Shown: in pieces, positions 34,434 to 43,425 of the stretch
Layout of the letters: every line of letters starts with the position of its first letter
Position numbering within the stretch: position 1 is the first letter of the stretch
Assembly (NCBI RefSeq): GCF_014137945.1
Contig: NZ_JACGWX010000004.1
Span: 186,001-250,000 of the forward strand
DNA length: 64,000 nucleotides
DNA from: Microcella alkalica
GTDB taxonomy: Bacteria > Actinomycetota > Actinomycetes > Actinomycetales > Microbacteriaceae
Direction of reading: 5' to 3'
Translations under genes and position numbers: made by a program
Notes under the pieces: model-generated
What the model was told of the DNA's origin: nothing
The model's input: only the letters and a program-made list of their open reading frames with translations
The model's database searches: none

Positions 34434-35713
34434 GCGCTGCGTCCTTCCATCTGGGCGTACACGGGGGCGGAGGTGATGCTATCCGGAAGGCGGTGACCCA
34501 TGCGGTCGCGCTTCGCGCTCAGGTAGCCCTGATTGTCGTCGCCGACGCCCACGAGCAGCGGCACGAGCGAGCTCACCTCGATGCCGTACTTCGTGAGCTG
34601 ACGCTGCTTCTCGGGGTTGTTCGACAGCAGGCGAACGCGCCCGACGCCCAGGTCGCGCAGCATGTCGCTCGCCGCCTGGTAGTCGCGGCTGTCAGCGGGG
34701 AGGCCGAGCGCGAGGTTGGCGTCGAGCGTGTCGTAGCCGTCCTCCTGCAGGCGGTAGGCGCGGAGCTTGTTGATGAGGCCGATGCCGCGCCCCTCGTGAC
34801 CGCGCATGTAGAGCACGGCGCCGCCCTGGCGCTGGATGACGTCGAGTGCGGCGTCGAGCTGCGGCCCGCACTCGCACTTGAGCGAGCCGAAGGCCTCGCC
34901 GGTCAGGCACTCGGAGTGGACGCGCACGATCATGTCATCGTGGGGCATCCCGCTCACGATCGCGACGTGGTCGGCACCGGTCTTGCGATCGCGGTAGGCG
35001 CGCAGCGAGAACGGCCCGTGCGTGGTCGGCACGGTCGTGGCGACCTCGAAGGAGACGCTCGAGAGCTGCTCGGCGGGGGCGCCGGGGGCTCCTGCTGCGA
35101 ACTTCTCGCCCGAACTCAGGTACGCGATGAGGTCGACGATCGTGATGACGACGACGTCCTCCGTTCGCCCGAACTCGATGAGCTCGGGCAGGCGCATCAT
35201 CTCGCCGTCGTCGGCGACGACCTCGCCGATGACCGCGACGGGGCGCAGGCCCGCGAGGCGCATGAGCTCGACGGCCGCCTCGGTGTGGCCCGCGCGCTCG
35301 CGCACGCCGCCGTCGACCGCGCGCAGAGGCAGGATGTGGCCGGGGCGGATGAGGCTGGCGGGCGTCGAGGCGGGGTCGGCGAGCACGCGCAGGGTGTGCG
35401 CGCGGTCGCGCGCGCTGATGCCGGTAGAGATGCGGTCGGCGGCGTCGACGCTCACCGTGTACGCCGTGCGGCGCGGGTCCTCGGTGTCGGCGACCATGAG
35501 CGGGAGCGCGAGCGCGTCGGCGAGCTCGTTCGTCATGGGAGCGCACAGGTAGCCGCTCGAGTGCTTGACGGTCCATGCGACCCACTCCTGCGTCGCGAGC
35601 TCGGCGGAGAGGATGATGTCGCCCTCGTTCTCGCGGCTCTCGTCGTCGGCTACGAGGATGGGCCGACCCTGCCGCAGCGCGGCGAGCGCCTGGGGGATGG
35701 TTCCGATGCTCAT
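34430..35713 (-). CDS. ribBA: Bifunctional DHBP synthase / GTP cyclohydrolase II
   Basis: A 427-residue fusion. The N-terminal ~205 residues are 3,4-dihydroxy-2-butanone-4-phosphate synthase, with the acidic metal loop DDESRENEGDI near 23-33 and RAGHTEAAVEL near 140. The C-terminal half is GTP cyclohydrolase II, with the zinc ligands in VHSECLTGEAFGSLKCECG near 262-280 and YMRGHEGRGIGL near 298-309. It supplies both precursors of the lumazine ring. The ATG at 35713 overlaps the ribE stop. The upstream-extended frame overlaps ribE entirely and is rejected. Confidence 0.95.
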   Translation of the reverse strand: MSIGTIPQALAALRQGRPILVADDESRENEGDIILSAELATQEWVAWTVKHSSGYLCAPMTNELADALALPLMVADTEDPRRTAYTVSVDAADRISTGISARDRAHTLRVLADPASTPASLIRPGHILPLRAVDGGVRERAGHTEAAVELMRLAGLRPVAVIGEVVADDGEMMRLPELIEFGRTEDVVVITIVDLIAYLSSGEKFAAGAPGAPAEQLSSVSFEVATTVPTTHGPFSLRAYRDRKTGADHVAIVSGMPHDDMIVRVHSECLTGEAFGSLKCECGPQLDAALDVIQRQGGAVLYMRGHEGRGIGLINKLRAYRLQEDGYDTLDANLALGLPADSRDYQAASDMLRDLGVGRVRLLSNNPEKQRQLTKYGIEVSSLVPLLVGVGDDNQGYLSAKRDRMGHRLPDSITSAPVYAQMEGRSA

Positions 35714-36315
35714 GCGGGGATCCTTCCGTCGAAGCGCGCCAGTCGCGCCACGTGTCGAGCGAGGATGTCGGTCTCGATGTTGACGAGGTCGCCGACCGCG
35801 CGGCGCCCCAGGGTCGTGCGCTCGAGCGTCTCGGGGATGAGCGAGACCTCGAACCAGTCGTCGCCGGCGGCGCTGACCGTGAGCGAGATCCCGTCGACGG
35901 CGATCGAGCCCTTGTCGACGACGAGCGGGGCGTGCGCGGCGGCGAGCGAGAACCGCAGCACGCGCCAGGTTCCCTCGTCGCGCACGCTGATCACCTCGGA
36001 TGTGCCGTCGATGTGGCCCTGCACGATGTGGCCGCCGAGCCGGTCGCCCACGGAGGCGGCGCGCTCGAGGTTGACGGTGCGACCCATGGCCCATTGCACG
36101 GGGTTCGACATGCGCAGGGTCTGCCCCATGACGTCGGCCCTGAACCAGTCGGGCCCCTGCTCGACGACGGTGAGGCACACGCCGCTCACGCTGATCGAGT
36201 CGCCGTGCTTCGCGTCGCTCACGGCGAGCGGGCCGCGCACTGTCACCCGGCCGGCGTCGCCGTGCGTCTGCCAGCCGATGATCTCGCCGAGCTCTTCGAT
36301 GATTCCGGTGAACAT
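35710..36315 (-). CDS. ribE: Riboflavin synthase, alpha chain
   Basis: A 201-residue trimeric enzyme that dismutates two lumazines into riboflavin. The two homologous beta-barrel repeats begin MFTGIIEELGEI and GGHIVQGHIDGTSEV, with catalytic-region residues in DSISVSGVCLTV near 38-49 and GSIAVDGISLTV near 135-146. Length matches the family. It lies 8 nt after ribD and overlaps ribBA by ATGA. Confidence 0.95.
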   Translation of the reverse strand: MFTGIIEELGEIIGWQTHGDAGRVTVRGPLAVSDAKHGDSISVSGVCLTVVEQGPDWFRADVMGQTLRMSNPVQWAMGRTVNLERAASVGDRLGGHIVQGHIDGTSEVISVRDEGTWRVLRFSLAAAHAPLVVDKGSIAVDGISLTVSAAGDDWFEVSLIPETLERTTLGRRAVGDLVNIETDILARHVARLARFDGRIPA

Positions 36316-36323
36316 TGCGGTTC

Positions 36324-37385
36324 CTAGCTGTGCGGGGTGAGGTGGGAGGACGAGCGGGCGTCGGGGCGGCAGGTGACGAGCAGGTCGTCGCCGAGCGATT
36401 CGATCGAGCGGATGCTCAGCCGGTGCGCTTCGGCCATCGTGGTGACCCCCAGATCGTCGAGGGCCGTGCGCGGCCCGCCGAGAAGCAGGGGCGCCAGGTA
36501 CACGAGCACCTCGTCGGCGAGTCCGGCGCGGAGGAAAGCGCTCGCCAGCGTCGGCCCTCCCTCGACGTAGAGGCGGCGGATGCCGCGGCTCAGCAGCTCG
36601 GGCAGCGCCGTCGCGAGATCGCGGTGGCCCACCTCGATGAGGCCGGCGGGATGGCGACGGAGGGCGGCATCCGCCGATACGGGCGTCCTTCCGAAGACGA
36701 CGGGGACCGGCTGGTGCGCCAGGAGCTCGCCGGCGTCGCCACGGGCGGTGAGGCTCGGGTCGTCGGCGAGCACGGTGCCGGTGCCGACGGCGATCGCGTC
36801 GTGGCGCGCGCGCTGCTCGTGGACGCGCTGGCGGGCGGCGGCTCCCGTGATCCACTGGCTCGTGCCGTCCGCGGCGGCGGCGCGCCCGTCGAGGGTGGAG
36901 GCCCACTTGACCGTGACGAAGGGGCGCCCGAGTCGCGCGCTCGTGAGCCAGGGGCGCAGCAGCTCCTCCGCCTCGTGGGCGAGCGGGCCGCGCTCGGCGA
37001 CGATGCCCGCCGCGCGGAGGCGCTCGGCGCCGCCGTCGGCGCGCTCGCTCGGGTCGTCGAGGGCGAAGATCACGCGCGAGACCCCCGCCTCGATGAGGGC
37101 CAGAGCGCAGGGGCCGGTGCGGCCCGTGTGATTGCAGGGCTCGAGGGTGACGACGGCGGTGAGCCCGCGCGCATCCGCGACCTTCGACAGCGCATCGACC
37201 TCGGCGTGGGCAGTGCCAGCACCCCGGTGCCAGCCCTCCGCCACGATCGTGCCGTCGCCGTCGAGGAGGACGCAGCCCACCTGCGGGTTGTCGCCCACTG
37301 CCGGACCGTGCTCGGCGAGGGAGAGCGCGCGGCTCATCGCGGCCTCGACGCGCGTGGCGTCGATCGGTGCGGCGATGGCGGTCAT
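36324..37385 (-). CDS. ribD: Bifunctional pyrimidine deaminase / reductase of riboflavin synthesis
   Basis: A 353-residue fusion. The N-terminal deaminase domain has zinc motifs THAEVDALSKV and TLEPCNHTGRTGPCALAL near residues 60-95. The reductase domain follows from ~155, with RPFVTVKWASTLDGRAA and RLYVEGGPTLASAFL near 265. It deaminates and reduces the product of GTP cyclohydrolase II. First gene of the operon; its start region is a hairpin that can hide the ribosome site, downstream of an FMN riboswitch. Confidence 0.95.
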   Translation of the reverse strand: MTAIAAPIDATRVEAAMSRALSLAEHGPAVGDNPQVGCVLLDGDGTIVAEGWHRGAGTAHAEVDALSKVADARGLTAVVTLEPCNHTGRTGPCALALIEAGVSRVIFALDDPSERADGGAERLRAAGIVAERGPLAHEAEELLRPWLTSARLGRPFVTVKWASTLDGRAAAADGTSQWITGAAARQRVHEQRARHDAIAVGTGTVLADDPSLTARGDAGELLAHQPVPVVFGRTPVSADAALRRHPAGLIEVGHRDLATALPELLSRGIRRLYVEGGPTLASAFLRAGLADEVLVYLAPLLLGGPRTALDDLGVTTMAEAHRLSIRSIESLGDDLLVTCRPDARSSSHLTPHS

Positions 37386-37387
37386 TC

Positions 37388-37453
37388 CCGAAAGGGCCCT
37401 TCGGTGAGTCGGGGCGCAATCCGGGGTCGCGAGTGCGCGGCGAGGCCGCGCAC
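37388..37453 (-). promoter_or_regulatory. Expression platform of the FMN riboswitch
   Basis: Immediately after the aptamer, on the minus strand, GTGCGCGGC-CTC-GCCGCGCAC forms a perfect 9-bp hairpin (37433-37453), whose 3' GCGCAC could alternatively pair with the last aptamer strand. Just before the ribD ATG, CCGAA/TTCGG (37388-37404) folds over the GAAGGG Shine-Dalgarno. Translational control is therefore likely; no U-tract is present. Confidence 0.6.
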
Positions 37454-37587
37454 CGCACTTCTCCCATCCGGACTCTCACCGTCGGTGCTGGAGTTCCACC
37501 AGCTCAACCGGGCCGTGCTCGTGAGAGCTCGACCGCGGGTCGCGGACTATGACCGCCGGCTCGGACTTTCACCGACCCCGAAGTGCG
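37454..37587 (-). promoter_or_regulatory. FMN riboswitch (RFN element) upstream of ribD
   Basis: On the minus strand P1 is CGCACTT (37587-37581) with AAGTGCG (37460-37454). Between them are the conserved core strings GGTGAAAGTCC, CCGGCGGTCATAGTCCGCGA, GGTGGAACTCC and GGTGAGAGTCCGGATGGGAG of the six-stem FMN aptamer. Binding FMN is expected to lower ribD-ribE-ribBA-ribH expression. The element sits in the gap between ribD and the SorC regulator gene. Confidence 0.95.
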
Positions 37588-37625
37588 TTTCGTGTTCGAG
37601 TGTATTGAACGCAGGCGGCCCTGGG

Positions 37626-38684
37626 TTATTCCCGAGCGGCTCCTGGGAACTGATCCGCGTCATCCGACGTCACGTCGACGATCGTCACGGCGCCCGTCAT
37701 GGGCGATACGGAGCCGCCCGCCGAGTCGATGAGCGCGCGAGCGCCGGCCTCGTCGATGATCAGATCGGTGATGAGTCCTGCGGCGAGCGCGCCCGAGAGT
37801 CCCGGCAGCTTCGAGACGCCCGAGACGACGCAGACCCGACGGGGGATGCGCCGGAGGACGTCGAAGTCCGGTCCGGTCGCGCGCGCGTTCAGCTCGATTC
37901 CATCGGTCGAGCCGTCGGCGCGGAAGAACACCGTCGCGACATCGCCGACGACGCCCTGGTCGCTGAGCGTCTGGTAATCCTCCGGGTCGAGATACCCGCC
38001 GATGTAGACGTGGCTGGGGATGTCCGCGAAGGGCGAGCCGACTCCGAAGAGTGCGATGTCGAGATGCGCCTGCATGTCGAGGACGCGGCGCATGCTCCGC
38101 TCCTTCCACAAGTGCTCGCGCGTCGCGGGGGAGTCGAAGAAGGCGGGCACGGGGAACTGCTGGAGCCGCGCGGTGTACGACTCGGCGAAGCGGCGAAGAA
38201 TCTCGCTCGCGTAGTCGATCCCGGTCGTATGGGTGTTTCCCGCCCCGTTGAGCTGCACGATGTCGGAGTTGTGGGTCTCTTTCGGCACGAGGTGCCGACT
38301 GATGGCGCTCATCGTCGAGCCCCACGCGACACCCATCGCCATGTTGGAATCGAAGTACGAGTTGAGAATCCGTGCAGCGCCGCGCGCGACGCGGTCCTGT
38401 CTGTCGACGTCCGACGAGCCGCTCGGAACAGGCACGACGTGGGCGGAGACACCGAAACGGCGGGCGATATCGCGCTCCCACCGCGTCGACAGCTCGAAGG
38501 GCGAACGGATCCGGATGTCGACGAGACCGGTGTCCTTCGCGAAGGAGATCAGGCGCGAAACCGAGGATCTCGAGGTCTTCAGCTCCCGGGCGATGGCATC
38601 CATCGTGAGGTCCTGCATGTAGTAGAGGTGGGCCGCTCTGAGGGCATCGCGCATGCGCCCCGAGGGCTGAGCGGTCGTCGCCAT
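37626..38684 (-). CDS. SorC/DeoR-type sugar-binding transcriptional regulator, probable glycerol-operon regulator
   Basis: A 352-residue regulator. The N-terminal helix-turn-helix is HLYYMQDLTMDAIARELKTS at ~19-38, followed by SRSSVSRLISFAK. The rest is the SorC effector domain, with VAWGSTMSAISRHL near 119, IVQLNGAGN near 141 and FGVGSPFADIPSH near 212, which binds phosphorylated sugars or glycerol 3-phosphate-like ligands in relatives. It is divergent from glpD across 117 bp that contain TGCAC-gttt-GTGCA. Position makes it the likely regulator of glpD-glpF-glpK; this is inference. Transcription runs toward the rib leader. Confidence 0.85.
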   Translation of the reverse strand: MATTAQPSGRMRDALRAAHLYYMQDLTMDAIARELKTSRSSVSRLISFAKDTGLVDIRIRSPFELSTRWERDIARRFGVSAHVVPVPSGSSDVDRQDRVARGAARILNSYFDSNMAMGVAWGSTMSAISRHLVPKETHNSDIVQLNGAGNTHTTGIDYASEILRRFAESYTARLQQFPVPAFFDSPATREHLWKERSMRRVLDMQAHLDIALFGVGSPFADIPSHVYIGGYLDPEDYQTLSDQGVVGDVATVFFRADGSTDGIELNARATGPDFDVLRRIPRRVCVVSGVSKLPGLSGALAAGLITDLIIDEAGARALIDSAGGSVSPMTGAVTIVDVTSDDADQFPGAARE

Positions 38685-38701
38685 CGAATCCTCCGCGCGT
38701 C

Positions 38702-38715
38702 TGCACGTTTGTGCA
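38702..38715. promoter_or_regulatory. Inverted repeat between the SorC gene and glpD
   Basis: TGCAC-GTTT-GTGCA, perfect 5-bp arms, 17 nt upstream of the regulator ATG and 86 nt upstream of glpD. A plausible regulator-binding site for the divergent pair. No convincing -35/-10 pair was found in the 117-bp gap. Confidence 0.5.
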
Positions 38716-38801
38716 ATCGAGTTGGTCGATCGTTCGCGACCGTCGGAGGATTATCCCACCGCCGACTCTCCGTCGGCTGGATCGAGGGAGTGTCTCAACC
38801 G

Positions 38802-40520
38802 ATGTCGACACAGAAGTCGTCCCCCGCACGGTCGACCGTGACTGCGCTCACCGAGCGCCCCTCCGCCGACGTCGTCGTCATCGGCGCGGGCATCAACGGC
38901 ATCGCGACATTCCGCGACCTCGCTCTCAACGGCGTCGACGTCGTCCTCGTCGAACGCGACGACTACGTCGCCGGCGCCTCCGCGGCGAGCTCGCACATGG
39001 TGCACGGCGGCATCCGCTACCTCGAGAACGGCGAGTTCCGCCTCGTGCAGGAGTCGGTGCACGAGCGCAATGCGCTTCTCCGGCTCGCCCCGCACTACGT
39101 GCGACCGCTGCGAACGACCATCCCGATCTTCTCGACCTTCTCGAGCCTGCTCTCCGCTCCGCTGAAATTCGTCGGCGTGAAGGGCGGCGCGAAGAAGGAG
39201 CGCGGCGCGCTCATCATCAAGGTCGGCCTGACGATCTACGACACGTTCTCGCGCGACGGCGGCCGCGTCCCTCGGCACCAGTTCCGCGGCGCCGCCGCCT
39301 CGCGCCGAGAGCTGCCCAAGCTCCGCGACGACGTGAAGTGGACGGCCACCTACTACGACGCCTCCATGCACGACCCCGAGCGGCTCGCGCTCGACGTCCT
39401 CAACGACGGGCTCGCCGCCGGCTCCCACGCTCGCGCCGCCAACTATGTCGAGGCCTTCGGAATGAGCGACAGCGGTGCCGTGCAGATGCGCGATGTCGTC
39501 TCCGGCGAGGAGTTCGAGATCGCCGCGAAGCTCGTCGTGAACGCCTCAGGCCCGTGGACGGACGAGACCAACGACGCTCTCGGCCAGCCGTCGCAGTTCA
39601 TGGGAGGCACGAAGGGCTCGCACATCGTCCTCGACCACCCCGAGCTGCTCGAGGCGTGCAACGGCCGCGAGATCTTCTTCGAGTTCACCGACGGCCGCAT
39701 CGTGCTCATCTACCCGCTCAAGGGCCGGGTGCTCGTCGGCACGACCGACCTCGCCCATGACATCTCGCAGCCGATCCGCTGCACCGAGGAGGAGGTCGAC
39801 TACTTCTTCGACCTCGTGAAGCACGTCTTCCCGACGATCGACGTCAATCGCTCGCAGATCGTGTTCCGCTTCTCGGGCGTCCGCCCCCTCCCGCGGCAGG
39901 ATGCCGACTCCACCGGTCAGATCTCGCGCGACTACCGCATCGAGCGCGGCGAGCGCGGGGGAGTCCCCGTCCTCAGCCTCGTCGGCGGCAAGTGGACGAC
40001 CTTCCGCGCGCTCGGCGAGAACCTCGCCGACGAGGTCTTGACGGCGCTCGGCCGCTCGCGCTCGGTCAGCACCGACGGCCGCCTCATCGGCGGCGCCGTC
40101 GGCTACCCCACGACGGATGCGGCGCGCTCGACCTGGCTCCAGAAGCACGGCGCCGTGATCGGCCGCGATCGCGCCGCAACGCTCCTCGACCGGTACGGCA
40201 CGAGCGCCGAACCGCTCATCGAGCGCATCGCCTCGGGAGACGACACCTCTCTCGCCTCCGCTCCCGCTTACTCGCGGCTCGAACTGCAGCACCTCGTCGA
40301 GACCGAGCAGGTCGTCCGGCTCGTCGATGTCGTCCTGCGGCGCACCTCGATGGGGTTCACCGGCGCGGTCACCTCCGCAGTCCTCGACGAGCTCGCCGAT
40401 GTCGTCGGCGAGGTGCTCGGCTGGGACGAGGCGCAGCGACGCGCGGAGCGCGCGGCTGCGGCCGAGTACCTCGCCGAACACCACGGTGTGGAAGTCGACC
40501 ATCCCCAGGAGGCTCGCTAG
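38802..40520 (+). CDS. glpD: Glycerol-3-phosphate dehydrogenase (FAD-dependent, aerobic)
   Basis: A 572-residue membrane-associated flavoprotein that oxidises glycerol 3-phosphate to dihydroxyacetone phosphate and feeds quinone. The FAD motif DVVVIGAGINGIATFRDLA lies near residues 23-41, followed by ASAASSHMVHGGIRYLENGE near 58-77. Substrate-region RFSGVRPLPRQD and VGGKWTTFRALGE are present, and a C-terminal helical domain ends the protein. ATG at 38802 has GAGGGAG ~12 nt upstream; a GTG at 38790 is an alternative four codons earlier. First of three glycerol genes in the same direction. Confidence 0.93.
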   Translation: MSTQKSSPARSTVTALTERPSADVVVIGAGINGIATFRDLALNGVDVVLVERDDYVAGASAASSHMVHGGIRYLENGEFRLVQESVHERNALLRLAPHYVRPLRTTIPIFSTFSSLLSAPLKFVGVKGGAKKERGALIIKVGLTIYDTFSRDGGRVPRHQFRGAAASRRELPKLRDDVKWTATYYDASMHDPERLALDVLNDGLAAGSHARAANYVEAFGMSDSGAVQMRDVVSGEEFEIAAKLVVNASGPWTDETNDALGQPSQFMGGTKGSHIVLDHPELLEACNGREIFFEFTDGRIVLIYPLKGRVLVGTTDLAHDISQPIRCTEEEVDYFFDLVKHVFPTIDVNRSQIVFRFSGVRPLPRQDADSTGQISRDYRIERGERGGVPVLSLVGGKWTTFRALGENLADEVLTALGRSRSVSTDGRLIGGAVGYPTTDAARSTWLQKHGAVIGRDRAATLLDRYGTSAEPLIERIASGDDTSLASAPAYSRLELQHLVETEQVVRLVDVVLRRTSMGFTGAVTSAVLDELADVVGEVLGWDEAQRRAERAAAAEYLAEHHGVEVDHPQEAR

Positions 40521-40688
40521 AGCATCCTGACCTCCTAAGAACCATCCCGGGACTGCGCATCCCCTCTCAGCCACCGCGTCGAGCATCGCTGCTCGGCACG
40601 GAATCGCCCGATGGTCCCGATCATCGAGCACCCTCTTCGGCCGGAACCGAGGCCGAGGAGTCCACCCTGAACAGAGGAACAAGTCAAC

Positions 40689-41444
40689 GTGGACAATCTC
40701 GCAGTGGTCTTCCTTTCGGAAGTCGTCGGCACCGCCATGCTGCTCCTGCTCGGCGCCGGCGTCGTCGCCAACGCCGTGCTCATCAAGAACAAGGGCTTCG
40801 GCGGCGGCTTCCTGATGATCAACTTCGGCTGGGGCCTTGCGGTCTTCGCCGGTGTGACCGTCGCCTACGCCTCCGGCGCTCACCTCAACCCGGCCGTCAC
40901 CATCGGTCTCGTCACCAACGGCGTGACCGAGTTCGGGCAGGGCGTTCCCGTGAATCTCCTGTCGGTGCTCGCCTACATGGGTGCGCAGCTCATCGGTGCG
41001 TTCATCGGTGCTGTGCTCGCCTTCCTCGCCTACAAGAAGCACTTCGACGAGGAGCCCGACGCCGGCACCAAGCTCGCCGTCTTCTCGACCGGTCCGGCCA
41101 TCCGCAGCTACGGCTGGAACCTCGTCACCGAGATCGTCGGCACCTTCGTGCTCGTGTTCGTCGTCATCGGCTTCGGGCGCGCCGAACCGGCCGGACTCGC
41201 GGCCCTCGGCGCACTGCCCGTCGCCCTGCTCGTCGTCGGAATCGGTGCATCGCTCGGTGGGCCCACGGGTTACGCCATCAACCCGGCCCGTGACCTCGGC
41301 CCCCGCCTCGCGCACGCCGTGCTCCCCATCAAGGGCAAGGGCTCGAGCGACTGGTCGTACTCGTGGGTGCCGGTCGTCGGACCCCTCATCGGCGGCGCGC
41401 TCGCCGGTGTGGCTGCAACGGCGCTCCTGCCGGTCCTCGGCTGA
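40689..41444 (+). CDS. glpF: Glycerol uptake facilitator (aquaglyceroporin)
   Basis: A 251-residue MIP channel with six transmembrane helices and two re-entrant NPA loops: GAHLNPAVTIGL near residue 62 and GYAINPARDLGPRL near 195. The Asp after the second NPAR is the marker of glycerol-conducting members. GTG start behind AGAGGAAC. It lies 168 bp after glpD, a gap with a modest hairpin (TCGGCC/GGCCGA near 40637-40656), and 66 bp before glpK. Confidence 0.93.
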   Translation: MDNLAVVFLSEVVGTAMLLLLGAGVVANAVLIKNKGFGGGFLMINFGWGLAVFAGVTVAYASGAHLNPAVTIGLVTNGVTEFGQGVPVNLLSVLAYMGAQLIGAFIGAVLAFLAYKKHFDEEPDAGTKLAVFSTGPAIRSYGWNLVTEIVGTFVLVFVVIGFGRAEPAGLAALGALPVALLVVGIGASLGGPTGYAINPARDLGPRLAHAVLPIKGKGSSDWSYSWVPVVGPLIGGALAGVAATALLPVLG

Positions 41445-41510
41445 GCCGCGACGCACCCCTCATGACAGCCGGCACCGGCCGGCACCGATAACGAAGGAGT
41501 TATACCTCTC

Positions 41511-43025
41511 ATGGCCAACTACGTACTGGCGATCGACCAGGGCACAACCAGCACCCGCGCGATCATCTTCGACCAGAAGGGCTCTATCGTCTCGACCGGG
41601 CAGCTCGAGCACGAGCAGATCTTCCCCAAGGCGGGCTGGGTCGAGCACGACCCGATGGAGATCTGGGGCAACACCCGCGAGGTCATCGGCTCCGCGCTGT
41701 CGAAGGCGAACCTGACGCGTCACGACATCGCCGCCGTCGGCATCACCAACCAGCGCGAGACCGCCGTGGTGTGGGATCGCAACACCGGGAAGCCCGTCTA
41801 CAACGCCATCGTCTGGCAGGACACCCGCACCCAGTCGATCGTCGACCGCCTCGCGGCCGACGGCGGCGTCGAGCGCTTCAAGCAGAAGGTCGGCCTCCCC
41901 CTCGCGACCTACTTCTCCGGCACGAAGATCGTGTGGATCCTCGAGAACGTCGAGGGCGCTCGCGAGGCCGCCGACCGCGGCGACCTCATGTTCGGCACCA
42001 CCGACACCTGGGTTCTCTGGAACCTGACCGGCGGCACCGACGGCGGTGTGCACGCGACCGACGTCACGAACGCCTCGCGCACGATGTTCATGGACCTGGA
42101 GACCCTGCAGTGGGATCACGGGATCCTCGAGGCGTTCAACGTGCCGGCGTCGATGCTCCCCGAGATCCGCTCCTCCTCCGAGGTCTACGGCACCGTGCAC
42201 GGCAGCTCGCTGCTGCGCGAGGTGCCCGTGGCGGGCATCCTGGGTGACCAGCAGGCCGCCACGTTCGGCCAGGCGGCGTTCGACGCCGGCGAGTCGAAGA
42301 ACACGTACGGCACCGGCAACTTCCTCATCTTCAACACCGGTGAGGAGATCGTCCACTCCAAGAACGGCCTGCTGACGACGCTCGGGTACAAGCTCGGCGA
42401 CGCCAAGCCGCACTACGCGCTCGAGGGTGCCATCGCGGTGACCGGCTCGCTCGTGCAGTGGGTGCGCGACAACTTGGGGCTCATCAAGGACGCGCCCGAG
42501 ATCGAGACGCTCGCCAAGACGGTCGACGACAACGGCGGCGCCTACTTCGTGCCGGCGTTCTCGGGTCTGTTCGCTCCGTACTGGCGGTCGGATGCCCGTG
42601 GTGCGCTCGTGGGGCTCACCCGCTACGTGAACAAGGGCCACATCGCGCGCGCCGTGCTCGAGGCGACCGCTTTCCAGACCCGCGAGGTGCTGGATGCGGT
42701 CAACGCCGACTCGGGCGTCGACCTCACCGAGCTGAAGGTCGACGGGGGCATGATCGCGAACAACACGCTCATGCAGTTCCAGGCCGACATCCTCGGCGTG
42801 CCGGTCGTTCGCCCGGTCGTCGCGGAGACGACTGCGCTCGGCGCCGCGTACGCCGCGGGCCTCGCGGTCGGCGTGTGGGGCTCGCTCGACGAGCTGCGCG
42901 CCAACTGGCAGGAGGACTCGCGCTGGACGCCCAACATGGACGACTCCGAGCGCGATCGCCAGATGCGCAACTGGAAGAAGGCCGTCACGAAGACCTTCGA
43001 CTGGGTCGACGACGACGTGAATTAG
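41511..43025 (+). CDS. glpK: Glycerol kinase
   Basis: A 504-residue FGGY kinase that phosphorylates glycerol after GlpF entry. The N-terminus [18 protein letters not shown] carries the phosphate-1 motif. [19 protein letters not shown] near 81-99 and [14 protein letters not shown] near 162 are family signatures, and the FGGY motif region [20 protein letters not shown] near 409 is complete. ATG behind AAGGAG at good spacing. Last gene of the operon, followed by several terminator hairpins. Confidence 0.95.
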   Translation: MANYVLAIDQGTTSTRAIIFDQKGSIVSTGQLEHEQIFPKAGWVEHDPMEIWGNTREVIGSALSKANLTRHDIAAVGITNQRETAVVWDRNTGKPVYNAIVWQDTRTQSIVDRLAADGGVERFKQKVGLPLATYFSGTKIVWILENVEGAREAADRGDLMFGTTDTWVLWNLTGGTDGGVHATDVTNASRTMFMDLETLQWDHGILEAFNVPASMLPEIRSSSEVYGTVHGSSLLREVPVAGILGDQQAATFGQAAFDAGESKNTYGTGNFLIFNTGEEIVHSKNGLLTTLGYKLGDAKPHYALEGAIAVTGSLVQWVRDNLGLIKDAPEIETLAKTVDDNGGAYFVPAFSGLFAPYWRSDARGALVGLTRYVNKGHIARAVLEATAFQTREVLDAVNADSGVDLTELKVDGGMIANNTLMQFQADILGVPVVRPVVAETTALGAAYAAGLAVGVWGSLDELRANWQEDSRWTPNMDDSERDRQMRNWKKAVTKTFDWVDDDVN

Positions 43026-43055
43026 CAGTCCGTCCCGCGCGAGCGGGTCGGGTGT

Positions 43056-43127
43056 GCGGCTCACATGAGCCGCCGCGGCCGTGGTAGGGCCGCACGAGGG
43101 GCGGGGCGCGCGCAGGCGCCCCGCCCC
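43056..43127 (+). terminator. Triple hairpin terminator after glpK
   Basis: Three consecutive perfect hairpins: GCGGCTCA-CA-TGAGCCGC (43056-43073), GCGGCC-7 nt-GGCCGC (43075-43093) and GGGGCGGGGCGC-6 nt-GCGCCCCGCCCC (43098-43127), the last followed by TT. The third has a 12-bp all-GC stem and is the most likely termination site. Confidence 0.85.
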
Positions 43128-43140
43128 TTCGCGCGCGCGG

Positions 43141-43239
43141 CGCATGTCGCGCATGCCGCGCGTCCCGCGCGTCCCGCGCATGCCGCGCATGCCGCGCGTC
43201 CCGCGCATGCCGCGCATGCCGCGCGTCCCGCGCATGTCG
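43141..43239. repeat. 9-bp minisatellite, 11 units
   Basis: Eleven contiguous 9-mers of form CGC(A/G)T(G/C)(C/T)CG. Two main variants, CGCATGCCG and CGCGTCCCG, alternate in a higher-order 27-bp pattern (two of the first, one of the second). The repeat keeps a reading frame in all three phases but no credible gene covers it. It lies between the glpK terminator and the AbiEi/DUF559 gene, in a 400-bp gene-free stretch (43026-43425). Confidence 0.85.
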
Positions 43240-43257
43240 CGCTCGCGCGTGTCCGTT

Positions 43258-43273
43258 CTCCGGAGATCCGGTC
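43258..43273. repeat. Left inverted repeat flanking the AbiEi/DUF559 gene
   Basis: CTCCGGAGATCCGGTC is the exact reverse complement of the 16-mer at 44319-44334, on the other side of the gene. A related CTCCGAAG motif followed by TTGTGACACAC lies at 43319-43337. Confidence 0.7.
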
Positions 43274-43425
43274 CGCCGCTCCGCGGCGACCCCGCGTCCG
43301 TCACGCGCGACGACGATTCTCCGAAGTTGTGACACACGACTCCTCCACCGGCGCGGCTGCTCGAGGGGCTCCACCGATCCTCATGGCGTCGCACGGCGGC
43401 CCGGCCAGGTGGAGAGAGTGCACCG

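Noticed and set aside
41460-43394. A 644-codon minus-strand frame with MRGTRGMRGMRG repeats
   Set aside because: The repeats are the 9-bp minisatellite read in frame; the remainder is antisense to glpK.
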